DNA of 64,000 nt from Microbispora rosea (GTDB taxonomy: Bacteria > Actinomycetota > Actinomycetes > Streptosporangiales > Streptosporangiaceae), in contig NZ_FTNI01000005.1 in assembly GCF_900156315.1 (NCBI RefSeq), positions 62,001-126,000 of the forward strand, given 5' to 3'. The position numbers were made by a program, and so were the translations under genes. The notes beneath the pieces were generated by a model. The model made no database searches. It was given only the letters and a program-made list of their open reading frames with translations, and was not told where the DNA came from. Shown piece by piece: positions 34,769 through 43,477 of the stretch. Position 1 is the first letter of the stretch, and each line of letters begins with the position of its first letter.

Positions 34769-36367
34769 ATGAGCACCGCCACGAGTGAGGCGGCCAGGCG
34801 CCGCACGTTCGCGGTGATCAGCCACCCGGACGCCGGAAAGTCCACGATGACCGAGGCGCTCGCCCTGCACGCCTCGGCGATCACCCAGGCGGGAGCCGTG
34901 CACGGCAAGGCCGGCCGGCGGGGCGTGACGTCCGACTGGATGGAGATGGAGCGGGCCCGCGGCATCTCCATCACCTCGGCCGCGCTGCGCTTCGACTACC
35001 GCGGCCACGTGTTCAACCTGGTGGACACTCCCGGCCACGCGGACTTCTCCGAGGACACCTACCGCGTGCTGGCCGCGGTCGACTGCGCGGTCATGCTGCT
35101 CGACGCGGCCAAGGGCATGGAGCCGCAGACCATGAAGCTGTTCGAGGTCTGCCGCCACCGCCGCATCCCCGTCATCACGTTCGTGAACAAGTGGGACCGG
35201 CCGGGCCGCGAGCCGCTGGAACTGCTCGACGAGATCGAGGAGCGTACGGGCCTGCGTCCCACCCCGGTCACCTGGCCGATCGGCGGGGCCGGGAACTTCC
35301 ACGGCGTGGTCGACCGGCTGCGGGGCCGCGCGGTCCGCTACACCCGCACCCCCGGCGGCGCCACCAAGGCGCTGGAGACCGAGCTGACCCCCGAGCAGGC
35401 CGCCGCCGAGCTCGGGGCCGACTGGGAACGCGCGGGGGAGGAGGCCGACCTGCTCGCCGCCATCGGCGCCGAGCACGACCAGAAGGCGTTCGAGGCGCAC
35501 GAGTCCACGCCCGTGCTGTTCGGCGCGGCGCTGTCCAACTTCGGCGTGGCCCGGCTGCTGGACGTGCTCGTCGACCTCGCTCCCGCCCCGGCGCCCCGGC
35601 CCGACGCCGAGGGCGCGGTCCGGCCGCTGGACGCGCCGTTCTCCGGCCTGGTCTTCAAGGTGCAGGCGAACATGGACCCCGCCCACCGCGACCGCATCGC
35701 GTTCGTCCGGGTCTGCTCCGGCCGGTTCGAGCGGGGCATGGTGCTCACCCACGCCGCCACCGGCCGCCCCTTCGCCACCAAGTACGCCCAGTCGGTGTTC
35801 GGCCAGGAGCGCGCCACCATCGACGAGGCGTACCCGGGAGACGTGGTCGGGCTGGTGAACGCCACGGCCCTGCGGCCCGGGGACACCCTCTACGAGGGGA
35901 AGCCGGTGGAGTTCCCGCCCATCCCCAGCTTCGCCCCCGAGCACTTCGCGGTGGCCCGGTCCCGGAGCACCGCCAAGGCCAAGCAGTTCCGCCGCGGCAT
36001 CGACCAGCTCGATGGCGAGGGCGTGATCCAGGTGCTCCGCTCCGACCTGCGCGGCGACCAGGCCCCCGTGCTCGCGGCGGTCGGGCCCATGCAGTTCGAG
36101 GTCGTGGAGCAACGCCTGGCCACCGAGTTCGGCGCGGAGATCGTCCTCGACCGGCTGGAGTACAGCCTCGCCCTCCGCACCGACGCCGAGTCCGCGGAGG
36201 TGCTGCGGCGCCAGCGTGGCGCGGAGGTGCTGACCCGCAGCCGCGACCAGGCGCTGCTCGCCGTGTTCGCCGACCAGTGGCGCATGCGCTCCATCCAGCG
36301 TGAGCACGAGGGTCTGACCCTCGAACCGCTGATCGCCGGTCAGGGCCTTCCCGGCGCGACGGGCTGA
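34769..36367 (+). CDS. prfC: Peptide chain release factor 3
   Basis: This 532-residue translational GTPase has G1 SHPDAGKST near residue 18, G3 DTPGHADF near residue 84 and G4 NKWD near residue 138, then domains 2 and 3 of the RF3 type (EHFAVARSRSTAKAKQFRRG near residues 391-410). The switch region carries RGISITSAAL, as in RF3, instead of the EF-G equivalent. RF3 recycles RF1/RF2 from the ribosome after termination. AGGGGG lies about 7 bases before ATG 34769; a longer frame from 34634 lacks support. It stands alone between a TetR gene and a nucleotidyltransferase gene. Confidence 0.95.
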   Translation: MSTATSEAARRRTFAVISHPDAGKSTMTEALALHASAITQAGAVHGKAGRRGVTSDWMEMERARGISITSAALRFDYRGHVFNLVDTPGHADFSEDTYRVLAAVDCAVMLLDAAKGMEPQTMKLFEVCRHRRIPVITFVNKWDRPGREPLELLDEIEERTGLRPTPVTWPIGGAGNFHGVVDRLRGRAVRYTRTPGGATKALETELTPEQAAAELGADWERAGEEADLLAAIGAEHDQKAFEAHESTPVLFGAALSNFGVARLLDVLVDLAPAPAPRPDAEGAVRPLDAPFSGLVFKVQANMDPAHRDRIAFVRVCSGRFERGMVLTHAATGRPFATKYAQSVFGQERATIDEAYPGDVVGLVNATALRPGDTLYEGKPVEFPPIPSFAPEHFAVARSRSTAKAKQFRRGIDQLDGEGVIQVLRSDLRGDQAPVLAAVGPMQFEVVEQRLATEFGAEIVLDRLEYSLALRTDAESAEVLRRQRGAEVLTRSRDQALLAVFADQWRMRSIQREHEGLTLEPLIAGQGLPGATG

Positions 36368-36391
36368 TCCGCCGTACCCGCCGGAGCCGAA

Positions 36392-37141
36392 TCACACCGC
36401 CGCCCCAAACAGGGCCTCCGCCTCGGCGACGGCGTGGGTGAGGGCGTGCGGGTCGGGGCGTAGCGCTGCCACGATCGTGTCGACGTCGCGCAGGCCGGCC
36501 CGCTCCAGCAGCCGCTTCTCGTTGGTGACCCATTCACCGCGGGCCGCGAGGACCGCGTGGGCCGTCTGCATGGCGGCGGTGGCGAGGGCGCCGGCGACTT
36601 CGGCGGCCAGACCGCGCGCGGCGTAGGCGGACCCGGCGTACCGGAGGGTCATGGCCGCCCGGTCGCGCCACATGGGCGGGGCCGACCTTCGCAGGGGCTC
36701 GGGGTAGCCGGGCCGCGGCAGGGCGCCGCGCAGGACCCGGTTGACGGCCAGCTCCGCCACCACCAGATAGCTGGGGATGCCCGCGAGGTGGAACATCAGC
36801 GGCTCCCAGTGGAAGCGGCCCTGCTCGGCCTCGGCGAGCTCGTGCTCGACGACGTCGAGGTCCCGGTAGTGCACGTCGGCGTGGTGGCCGTCGATGGTCA
36901 GCCACGCGCCGCCGTTGAAGACGCCGCCGCCCCAGCCGCCGATCTCGGAGATCTCGCCCTCCCAGCCGACGGCACGCAGGTCGGCCGGGTCGAAGGGGCC
37001 GCGGTAGTAGAGGGCGAAGTCCCAGTCGCTGCCGTGGGTGTGGGTGCCCTGCACGCGGGAGCCGCCCAGAGCGACGGCCCGGACGCCCGGCAGGGCGGCG
37101 AGGCGGTCGGCGACGTGATCGAGGAACGCCTGATCGGTCAT
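36392..37141 (-). CDS. Nucleotidyltransferase-fold protein
   Basis: This 249-residue protein has the polymerase-beta nucleotidyltransferase signature GGSRVQGTHTHGSDWD (27-42), where Gly-Ser plus SDWD gives the two catalytic acidic residues. The C-terminal half (about 115-240) is helical, like the substrate domains of aminoglycoside nucleotidyltransferases and related kanamycin-type families. It could adenylylate a small molecule or tRNA-like target; no resistance phenotype can be claimed. The ATG at 37141 lacks a strong Shine-Dalgarno sequence. It converges on prfC, with 24 bp between the stops, and is divergent from the ankyrin gene. Confidence 0.82.
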   Translation of the reverse strand: MTDQAFLDHVADRLAALPGVRAVALGGSRVQGTHTHGSDWDFALYYRGPFDPADLRAVGWEGEISEIGGWGGGVFNGGAWLTIDGHHADVHYRDLDVVEHELAEAEQGRFHWEPLMFHLAGIPSYLVVAELAVNRVLRGALPRPGYPEPLRRSAPPMWRDRAAMTLRYAGSAYAARGLAAEVAGALATAAMQTAHAVLAARGEWVTNEKRLLERAGLRDVDTIVAALRPDPHALTHAVAEAEALFGAAV

Positions 37142-37348
37142 GGAACATGCCGTTTCTCGTGAGGCCCAGAAGGATACGCGGCACCGAGACCGGAGCATTG
37201 CTCCAACGGCCTCGTCCGGACGGGAAACCCACGTCGTCACTTCACGGACCCCAAATCTTACCTGTCGACCGGCGTCCCACCCCTGGCGGGCCCGACGGCC
37301 TCCAGGCATTATCGGATCTTCATCCGGCTGTGCGTGAGTGGGGAAGCT

Positions 37349-38311
37349 GTGAGCAGAAGGACCGAGCATCTGGCCGCGCGGGGGCTCGACCCCGAGAGCA
37401 TCCGGAGCCGGCTTGAGGGTGGCGGCGACCAGGGGTATCCGCGCACGCTGGACGACGACCTGCACGAGGCCGCCTATGAGGGCGTCGCGGAGGCGATCGA
37501 GGTGCTCGTCGCGCACGGCGCCGACGTGGAGTCGTCCGGCGTGTGGGAGACACCGCTGTGGACCGCGGTCTGCTGGGGACACCGGGACGCGACCGCCGCG
37601 CTGCTGCGGGCCGGCGCGGACCCCTGGCGGCCGGTCGTCGCTGGCCGCTCCGCCGCGGACATCGCGCTGACCGGGCCGCTGGCCGACCTGTTCGCCGCCC
37701 TGCCTGGCGCTCCCGCCAGGGACGTCGGCCTGCTGCGCCGGCAGGCGGAAGCGGACGCCCTCGTCGCAGCGTACGACTCCTGGGAGACCTACTGCGGCGA
37801 GGGCGACGGCTTCGCGTTCGTCGCGGGCATCGACGAGGATTCGGCCATCCACCGGCTCGGCCTGGACCCCGCCGGCTGCCCGCTCGTGGACGAGGACGAG
37901 TACATGGACGTCGGCCCGTCCCTCGGCGCTGCCGCGCTATGGCTGGGGCGGCCGCCGGGAAGCGCCGGTGTCGTGGTCTACAGCGCCATCAGCTTCGACC
38001 CCGGAGCCGACGAGCTGTGGGGTCCACTCAGCTCGCCGGGCCCGGCCGTCAGCATCGTCACCAACATGATCGTGGACACCACGATCGAGGTCTGGCGCGA
38101 CGGCGCCGAGATCCGCTACCTCCAGTCGTCGCAGCGGCCCGAGGCCGACATGCTTCCCGAGGAGTGGTTGTGCCGCTTCTACGACCACTCAACCGCCTCA
38201 CCCGGCGGTCTCGCCCGCGGGCTGGCCCTCGCCGCCCTGCTGACCGGCGTCGAGGTGACCGAGGACTGGCTGTTCCACGCCCCCAAACGCCTCGTCATCC
38301 TGCCTGAATGA
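37349..38311 (+). CDS. Ankyrin-repeat protein with C-terminal DUF6461-like domain
   Basis: This protein of about 320 residues has two or three ankyrin repeats near residues 35-110 (DLHEAAYEGVAEAIEVLVAH and TPLWTAVCWGHRDATAALL). An acidic C-terminal domain begins near residue 140 with FAFVAGIDEDSAIHRLGLD, which resembles DUF6461. No catalytic motif is seen, so a protein-interaction role is likely. GTG 37349 is chosen because GGGGAAG precedes it by 2-3 bases; GTG 37334 is the alternative. The 3' end overlaps the convergent cytochrome P450 gene by 17 bp. Confidence 0.75.
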   Translation: MSRRTEHLAARGLDPESIRSRLEGGGDQGYPRTLDDDLHEAAYEGVAEAIEVLVAHGADVESSGVWETPLWTAVCWGHRDATAALLRAGADPWRPVVAGRSAADIALTGPLADLFAALPGAPARDVGLLRRQAEADALVAAYDSWETYCGEGDGFAFVAGIDEDSAIHRLGLDPAGCPLVDEDEYMDVGPSLGAAALWLGRPPGSAGVVVYSAISFDPGADELWGPLSSPGPAVSIVTNMIVDTTIEVWRDGAEIRYLQSSQRPEADMLPEEWLCRFYDHSTASPGGLARGLALAALLTGVEVTEDWLFHAPKRLVILPE

Positions 38312-39581
38312 GCTGACCGCCCTCCCCCAGGCGTACGGGAAGGCAGGCGAGGCGCCAGGAGAAGGGGAGGAACTGCCGGTCGAGGTCCCGCGGCGCGAGG
38401 GCCAGTTCGAGCCCGGGACAGCGGCGCAGCAGGGCGCCGAAGGCCACCTCGCCCTCCTGCCGGGCGAGGGCCGCGCCCAGGCAGTAGTGCAGGCCGTGGC
38501 CGAAGCCGACGTGGACCTCCTTGTGCCCGTCGGGCTCCCGGGTGATGTCCAGACGGTCGGGGTCGTCGAAGCGCCGGGGGTCGTAGTTCGCCGAGACCAG
38601 CACCGCCATCACCGGCTCGCCCCGGCGCACGGTCATGCCGTCGAACTCGACGTCCTCGGCGGCGTACCGGATGCGGGTGCCCTGGACGGGCCCGCACCAG
38701 CGCATCAGCTCGTGCACGGCGCGCGGCAGCAGTGCCGGGTCGGCCCGCAGCGCGGCGAGCTGGTCCGGGTGGGTCAGCAGGGCGGCGGTGCCGTTGCCGA
38801 TGAGATGGGCCGTGGTCTCGTGCCCGGCGAGGACGAGCGTGAGGACCATGGTGACCATCTCGGTGTCGGTCAGCCGGTCGCCGTCCTCGTCGTGGGCGCG
38901 GATCAGGCCGGTCAGCAGGTCGTCGGCCGGCTCGGCCCGGCGGCGGGCGATGAGCTCCCGGATGTAGGTCACCATGTGCCGCAGCGGCTCGGCCATCGCT
39001 CCCGGCTGGAGCGAGACCAGGCTCCTGCCCCACTCCCGCCACAGCGGTCGGTCCTCCTCGGGGATGCCGACCAGCTCGCAGATGACGGTGATCGGCAGGG
39101 GATAGGCGAAGTGCTCGATCAGGTCGGCGACGCCGTCCTCGGCGTGGCCGGGCAGCCGGTCGAGGAGGTCCTCGGCGATCTCCTCCACCCGGGGCCGCAG
39201 CTCGGCCACACGGCGGGCGGTGAAGGCGCGCGAGACCAGCCGGCGCAGCCGGAGGTGGTCGTCGCCGTCGGAGTCGAGGACGCTGTCCAGGATGTACGGG
39301 GCGTACTCGCGAGGAATGCCCCGCGCCTCGATGAGCTGCTCGCGGATGTTGTGCACGTTCGCCCCCGGCACGTTCGCCGGGTTGTTGACGAACCGGCGGT
39401 CGCTCAGCACGGTCTTGACGTCGTCGTACCGCGTGACGAGCCAGACCGGGGAGTCCAGGCCGGGGAAGGAACCGCGCACCATCGGGGCCTGCTCCCGCAG
39501 GCGCGCGTAGCCCCCGAACGGATCGCGCACCAGGTCCGCGTCGAACAGGTTGACGGGTCCTGCCGTGCTGGAAGTGCTCAT
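38295..39581 (-). CDS. Cytochrome P450 monooxygenase
   Basis: This 428-residue bacterial class-I P450 has I-helix LVLAGHETTAHLIG near residues 240-253, the K-helix ExxR in ELMRW, and the heme loop FGHGLHYCLGAALAR with the axial Cys near residue 360. The start ATG 39581 has GGAGG five bases upstream, making it a little shorter than the longest frame. It lies 15 bp downstream of a TetR gene in the same direction and is probably controlled by it. No ferredoxin gene adjoins. The sequence alone does not assign a substrate. It does not look like CYP125, so it should not be taken as the steroid C26-hydroxylase. Confidence 0.93.
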   Translation of the reverse strand: MSTSSTAGPVNLFDADLVRDPFGGYARLREQAPMVRGSFPGLDSPVWLVTRYDDVKTVLSDRRFVNNPANVPGANVHNIREQLIEARGIPREYAPYILDSVLDSDGDDHLRLRRLVSRAFTARRVAELRPRVEEIAEDLLDRLPGHAEDGVADLIEHFAYPLPITVICELVGIPEEDRPLWREWGRSLVSLQPGAMAEPLRHMVTYIRELIARRRAEPADDLLTGLIRAHDEDGDRLTDTEMVTMVLTLVLAGHETTAHLIGNGTAALLTHPDQLAALRADPALLPRAVHELMRWCGPVQGTRIRYAAEDVEFDGMTVRRGEPVMAVLVSANYDPRRFDDPDRLDITREPDGHKEVHVGFGHGLHYCLGAALARQEGEVAFGALLRRCPGLELALAPRDLDRQFLPFSWRLACLPVRLGEGGQLIQAG

Positions 39582-39596
39582 GCCTGCCTCCACGTG

Positions 39597-40334
39597 TCAG
39601 GTGCGTCTGTGCCGCTGGATCTCCTGGTTGAGCCGGTCCAGCAGGCGCTGGTAGATCTCGTTCACTCGCGGCGCCGCCGCCCGGACGCTCTCGGACCGTC
39701 CTGGAAGCTCGAAGGCCGAGCGGACGACATGGGCGATCATGTCCGCGTTGTCGTCGAGGGCGGGCACGGTGGACGGCGACAGAGGCTCGATCGTGACGAA
39801 GCCGGTCAGGATCGACTCGTACGCGTGGACCTGGAGTGCCGGGGACTGCTCGGTGCGGACCAGGCCGTGCTCGCGCAGCACCTCGACGTGCGCCAGGAGC
39901 GCGCGGTCGCGCACGTCGAGCAGGCCGGGCAGGTTCTCGGCGGCGCTCCTGCTCAGCGTGCCGAGGGTGTCGCCGTCGCCGAGGAGCGTCGCCCGGAAGA
40001 CCGGCTCCTCGTGCATCCACAGGTACACCGACCTGGCCACGCTGCTGAGCAGGACCGCGGCGGGATCGGCGCGCACGCCGAGAGTGAAGCGCTCGATGAT
40101 GCGCGCCTCGGCGCGGATCAGCACCGCGAGGAAGAGGAGCTCCTTCGTGCTGAAATGCAGGTAGACGGTGCCCTTGCCGACACCCGCCCGCCGGGCCACG
40201 TCCTCGACCGTGACGCGCGGGTATCCCCAGGACACCAGGAGTTCGCCCGCGGCGTCGAGGATGCGCTCGGCCCGCCGCTCGCGGTCCCGCCGGGTGGAGG
40301 CGGGTTCCGCCGGTCGGGAGTCGAGATCCGTCAT
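39597..40334 (-). CDS. TetR-family regulator of the P450 gene
   Basis: This 245-residue protein has a helix-turn-helix at about 22-68 reading VTVEDVARRAGVGKGTVYLH then FSTKELLF, and a helical ligand domain with YLWMHEEPVFRATLLGDG. It lies directly upstream of the P450 gene in the same direction. An inverted repeat with 8-bp arms lies 20 bp before its ATG, so it probably represses the two-gene operon and is released by the P450 substrate or a related compound. Proteins of this type often adjoin P450 genes in actinomycetes. Confidence 0.88.
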   Translation of the reverse strand: MTDLDSRPAEPASTRRDRERRAERILDAAGELLVSWGYPRVTVEDVARRAGVGKGTVYLHFSTKELLFLAVLIRAEARIIERFTLGVRADPAAVLLSSVARSVYLWMHEEPVFRATLLGDGDTLGTLSRSAAENLPGLLDVRDRALLAHVEVLREHGLVRTEQSPALQVHAYESILTGFVTIEPLSPSTVPALDDNADMIAHVVRSAFELPGRSESVRAAAPRVNEIYQRLLDRLNQEIQRHRRT

Positions 40335-40354
40335 CGCGCCCCCTCCGCCGCGGC

Positions 40355-40382
40355 CGTGACCGAGATGACGATTCCGGTCACG
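40355..40382. promoter_or_regulatory. Operator-like repeat before the TetR-P450 operon
   Basis: CGTGACCG (40355-40362) and CGGTCACG (40375-40382) form perfect 8-bp arms around a 12-bp spacer. The site is upstream of the TetR ATG at 40334, in the position expected for autoregulation. Confidence 0.7.
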
Positions 40383-40440
40383 CAGTCGAACGTACGCCGC
40401 GAAAGGCGGCCGGGCAAGGCTGAATCCCGCCCGCCCCGGC

Positions 40441-40893
40441 TCAGGCCTCCAGGGAGGCCAGCAGCGACTCCAGGTCGCGCATCAGCCGCTCGGTGCGGGC
40501 CGGGCCGTACGCCGCGAGGATCGACCGCTGATGCTCGGCGATGCCCGCCTCCAGGCGGGCGAGCAGATCGCGGCCCCGGTCGGCGAGGAAGACCGCGACC
40601 TTGCGGCGGTCGGCCGGGTCGTGCCCCCGGTAGACCACCGCGCGTTCAACCAGGCGGTCCACCGCCTTGGTCAGCGTGGGGTGGGGCATCAGCGCGGCCT
40701 CGGCCAGGTCGCCCATCGAGTGCCCGCGCCCGTCCGCGAGCGCCTGCAGGATGCGCCACTGCTCGATGGTCACGTCCTCGGAGGCCAGCACGGCGGCCAG
40801 CCCGCGATTGACGCCGCGCTCGGCGCGGCTCAGCAGATAGGCGAGCGACGACCCGAGGCCGGTCACCTGTTCGACGGGGGGATACTCGTGCAT
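40441..40893 (-). CDS. MarR-family regulator
   Basis: This 150-residue winged-helix protein has a recognition region MGDLAEAALMPHPTLTKAVD and wing DPADRRKVAVFL, both typical of MarR. It is head-to-head with the amide-sensor gene, with no spare intergenic DNA if both longest frames are used. The short inverted repeat AGTCG-TCAT-CGACT at 40911-40924 is a candidate operator. The neighbours (amide sensor, permease, formamidase) suggest control of amide use. The start is ATG 40893, with AGGATC about 7 bases upstream. Confidence 0.88.
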   Translation of the reverse strand: MHEYPPVEQVTGLGSSLAYLLSRAERGVNRGLAAVLASEDVTIEQWRILQALADGRGHSMGDLAEAALMPHPTLTKAVDRLVERAVVYRGHDPADRRKVAVFLADRGRDLLARLEAGIAEHQRSILAAYGPARTERLMRDLESLLASLEA

Positions 40894-42000
40894 GTGGCCG
40901 ATCCTGTCACAGTCGTCATCGACTCCTATGAGGCCCATCTGCTGCCCGCGGACACGCTCCGCGTCGCACTGGTGGTGCCGGTCTCCGGCGTGCTCGGCCT
41001 GCTCGGGCCGGGAGCGATCAACTGTGCCGTGCTCGCCGCGCGGGAGGTCAACGCCGCCGGGGGTGTGCTGGGCAGGCCGGTCGAACTCGTGCTCGTGGAC
41101 GGGGGCCGCGGCCCGGCCGCGGTCGCCTCGGAGGTGCGGGGCCTGGTGCGCTCCGGCGTCGTCGAGGCGGTGGTCGGCACCCACGCCAGCGACGTGCGCG
41201 TCGCGGTCGAACAGGAGCTGGGCGGCGCGGCCCCCTTCGTCTACACCCCGCCGTACGAGGGCGGCGCCCGCCGTCCGGGCGTGTACTACCTCGGCGAGCC
41301 CGCCTCGCTGCAGGTCGCCCCGGCGATCGACTGGCTGGTCGGGCACCGGCGGGCCCGGCGCTGGTTCCTGCTCGGCAACGACTACGTCTGGCCGCGCCTG
41401 GTGCACGCCGCGGCCCGCGGCCACCTGCGCGCCCGGTCCGCGACGGTCGTGGGGGAGCGGCTCGTCCCGCCGGGGACCGCCGCGACGGACCGGCTGCTGG
41501 CGGAGGTGGCCGCGGCGCGGCCGGACGCCGTGCTGCTCACCCTCATCGGCAGCGACCTGATCGAGTTCAACCGGGCCTTCGCCACCAGCGGCCTCGGGTG
41601 CGCGCGGCTGTGCGGCGCGCTGGAGGAGCACGGGCTGCTCGCCGCCGGCGGCGACACGACCGGTGGGCTCTACGCCGCGATGGGGTACTTCGGCGGCATC
41701 GCCACCGACGCCAACCTCTCCCTGGCCGAGCGCTACACGGCGATGTTCGGCCCGGATGCGCCGCTGCTGAACGGGCACGGGCACGGCTGCTACGAGGGCG
41801 TGCTCATGCTGGCGGCGCTGGCACGGCGCGCGGGCACGCTGGCGGTGCCCGCCGTCGAGGCGGTCGCCGACGGCACGATGATCGTCTCCGGACGCGGCCC
41901 GCTCACGCTGGTCGCCGGCCGGGTGCGCCAGCGGGTGTACCTCGCCCGGGCCGACGGGCTGGACTTCGAGGTCGTCACGCCGCTGATGTCCCCGATGTAA
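40888..42000 (+). CDS. AmiC-like amide-binding sensor (periplasmic-binding fold)
   Basis: Up to 370 residues with the Leu/Ile/Val-binding-protein fold: LRVALVVPVSGVLGLLGPGA near the N-terminus, AAREVNAAGGVLGRPVELVL, VVGTHASDVRVAVEQEL, and TTGGLYAAMGYF near residue 255. There is no signal peptide or lipobox, so it is cytoplasmic, like AmiC, the amide sensor of Pseudomonas aeruginosa, and like nitrile-hydratase regulators. No AmiR gene is present; a MarR gene is divergent instead. Downstream lie a permease and an acetamidase/formamidase, so it probably senses short amides. The start is uncertain: GTG 40888 and 40894 overlap or abut the marR start, and a later GTG at 40972 would trim the first strand. 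Confidence 0.78.
   Translation: MHVADPVTVVIDSYEAHLLPADTLRVALVVPVSGVLGLLGPGAINCAVLAAREVNAAGGVLGRPVELVLVDGGRGPAAVASEVRGLVRSGVVEAVVGTHASDVRVAVEQELGGAAPFVYTPPYEGGARRPGVYYLGEPASLQVAPAIDWLVGHRRARRWFLLGNDYVWPRLVHAAARGHLRARSATVVGERLVPPGTAATDRLLAEVAAARPDAVLLTLIGSDLIEFNRAFATSGLGCARLCGALEEHGLLAAGGDTTGGLYAAMGYFGGIATDANLSLAERYTAMFGPDAPLLNGHGHGCYEGVLMLAALARRAGTLAVPAVEAVADGTMIVSGRGPLTLVAGRVRQRVYLARADGLDFEVVTPLMSPM
40904..40932 (+). promoter_or_regulatory. Possible promoter and operator in the marR/amide-sensor junction
   Basis: CTGTCA (40904-40909) and TATGAG (40927-40932) are 17 bp apart on the plus strand and enclose the inverted repeat AGTCG-TCAT-CGACT (40911-40924). If this promoter is used, the amide-sensor protein must start further downstream than its longest frame. 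Confidence 0.4.
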
Positions 42001-42082
42001 AACTTCCATCGGAAATCTTTTCGTTTTCAAGGATTGCCCCTATCGTACGGCTCTGCCCCCGTGTGCGTTTAGGAGCGGATCC

Positions 42083-43477
42083 ATGTCCTCCCCACAGTCA
42101 ACGGCGCCCGGCGTCGAGCGCTTCGGTTACCAGCAGGAGCTGCGGCGCTCGCTCGGCTTCGCCGACCTGCTCATCTACGGTTTGATCTTCATGGTGCCGA
42201 TCGCGCCGTTCGGCATCTTCGGCAGCGTCTTCAAGTCGTCCGGCGGGATGGTGGCGCTCGCCTACGTGATCGGCATGGTCGCGATGGCGTTCACCGCCCT
42301 GTCGTACGCCCAGATGGCGCGCGCGTTCCCGATGGCGGGCTCGGTCTACACGTACGCGGGCCGGGGCATCGCCGCCCCGGTCGGCTTCCTCGCGGGCTGG
42401 GTGATCCTGCTCGACTACGTGCTGGTTCCGGCGCTGCTGTACCTCGTGGCGAGCTCGGCCATGACGTCGTTCGTGCCCGGCGTTCCGATCTGGGTGTGGC
42501 TGATCGCCTTCATCGTGCTCAACACGGTGGTCAACTACCTCGGCATCGAGATGACCGCCCGAATGAACAAGATCATGCTGGTCGCCGAGCTGATCGTGCT
42601 GGCGATCTTCCTGGTCGTCGGGATCGTCGCTCTGGCGCAGGGCAAGGGCCACGGCGCCGCGCTCAGCCCGCTGTTCGACTCCTCCACGTTCTCCTGGCCG
42701 CTGGCGTTCGGAGCCGTGTCCGTGGCGGTGCTGTCGTTCCTCGGGTTCGACGGCATCTCGATGCTCGCCGAGGAGAGCCGCGAGAGCACCCGGCGCCTGG
42801 GCCGCTCGATGGTCTTCGCCCTCGTCCTGGCCGGCGCGCTGTTCGTCGTGCAGACCTGGGTGGCGGCGCTGCTCGCCCCCAACCGCGCCGATCTCCTCGC
42901 GCACGGCGGCGACAACGCGTTCTACGACATCGCGGAGTACGCCGGGGGCCACTGGCTGGGCGTGCTGACGGCTGTCGCCACGGCCGTCGCCTGGGGATTC
43001 GCGAACTCCCTCGTCGCCCAGGCGGCCACCTCCCGCCTGCTGTTCGCGATGGCCCGCGACCGCCAGCTCCCGGCGTTCCTCGGCAAGGTGCACCCCAAGC
43101 ACAAGGTGCCGGTCAACGCCACGTTCCTGGTGGCCGGGGTGTCCCTGGTCCTCGGCCTGTACATGAGCTCGCGCGACGACGGCATCACGCTGCTCGGCAC
43201 GCTGGTCAACTTCGGCGCGATGACCGCGTTCCTCGCCCTGCACGTCTCGGTCGTCGTCCACTACGTCGTCCGCAACCGCAGCCGTGACTGGTGGCGGCAC
43301 CTCGTGGCCCCCGCGATCGGCTTCCTGATCCTGCTCTACGTCGTGATCAACGCCAGCATCGCCGCCCAGGTGCTCGGCTTCGTCTGGCTGGCCATCGGCG
43401 TTGTCATCCTCGCCGGCTCCTACATGATGGGCCGGCGCCCCACCCTGTCCGCCGTCACCCCGGAGGCCAACGAGTGA
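42083..43477 (+). CDS. APC-superfamily permease
   Basis: This 464-residue membrane protein has about twelve helices of the amino acid-polyamine-organocation type. Helix 1 contains LLIYGLIFMVPIAPFGIFG, helix 2 AYVIGMVAMAFTALSYAQMA and helix 6 SFLGFDGISMLAEES. AGGAG lies 7 bases before the ATG. Its stop overlaps the formamidase start by 4 bp (GTGA), so the two are translated together. It probably imports an amide, amino acid or amine that the amidase hydrolyses. A short repeat, TTCC-ATC-GGAA, at 42004-42014 lies upstream and might be regulatory. Confidence 0.9.
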   Translation: MSSPQSTAPGVERFGYQQELRRSLGFADLLIYGLIFMVPIAPFGIFGSVFKSSGGMVALAYVIGMVAMAFTALSYAQMARAFPMAGSVYTYAGRGIAAPVGFLAGWVILLDYVLVPALLYLVASSAMTSFVPGVPIWVWLIAFIVLNTVVNYLGIEMTARMNKIMLVAELIVLAIFLVVGIVALAQGKGHGAALSPLFDSSTFSWPLAFGAVSVAVLSFLGFDGISMLAEESRESTRRLGRSMVFALVLAGALFVVQTWVAALLAPNRADLLAHGGDNAFYDIAEYAGGHWLGVLTAVATAVAWGFANSLVAQAATSRLLFAMARDRQLPAFLGKVHPKHKVPVNATFLVAGVSLVLGLYMSSRDDGITLLGTLVNFGAMTAFLALHVSVVVHYVVRNRSRDWWRHLVAPAIGFLILLYVVINASIAAQVLGFVWLAIGVVILAGSYMMGRRPTLSAVTPEANE

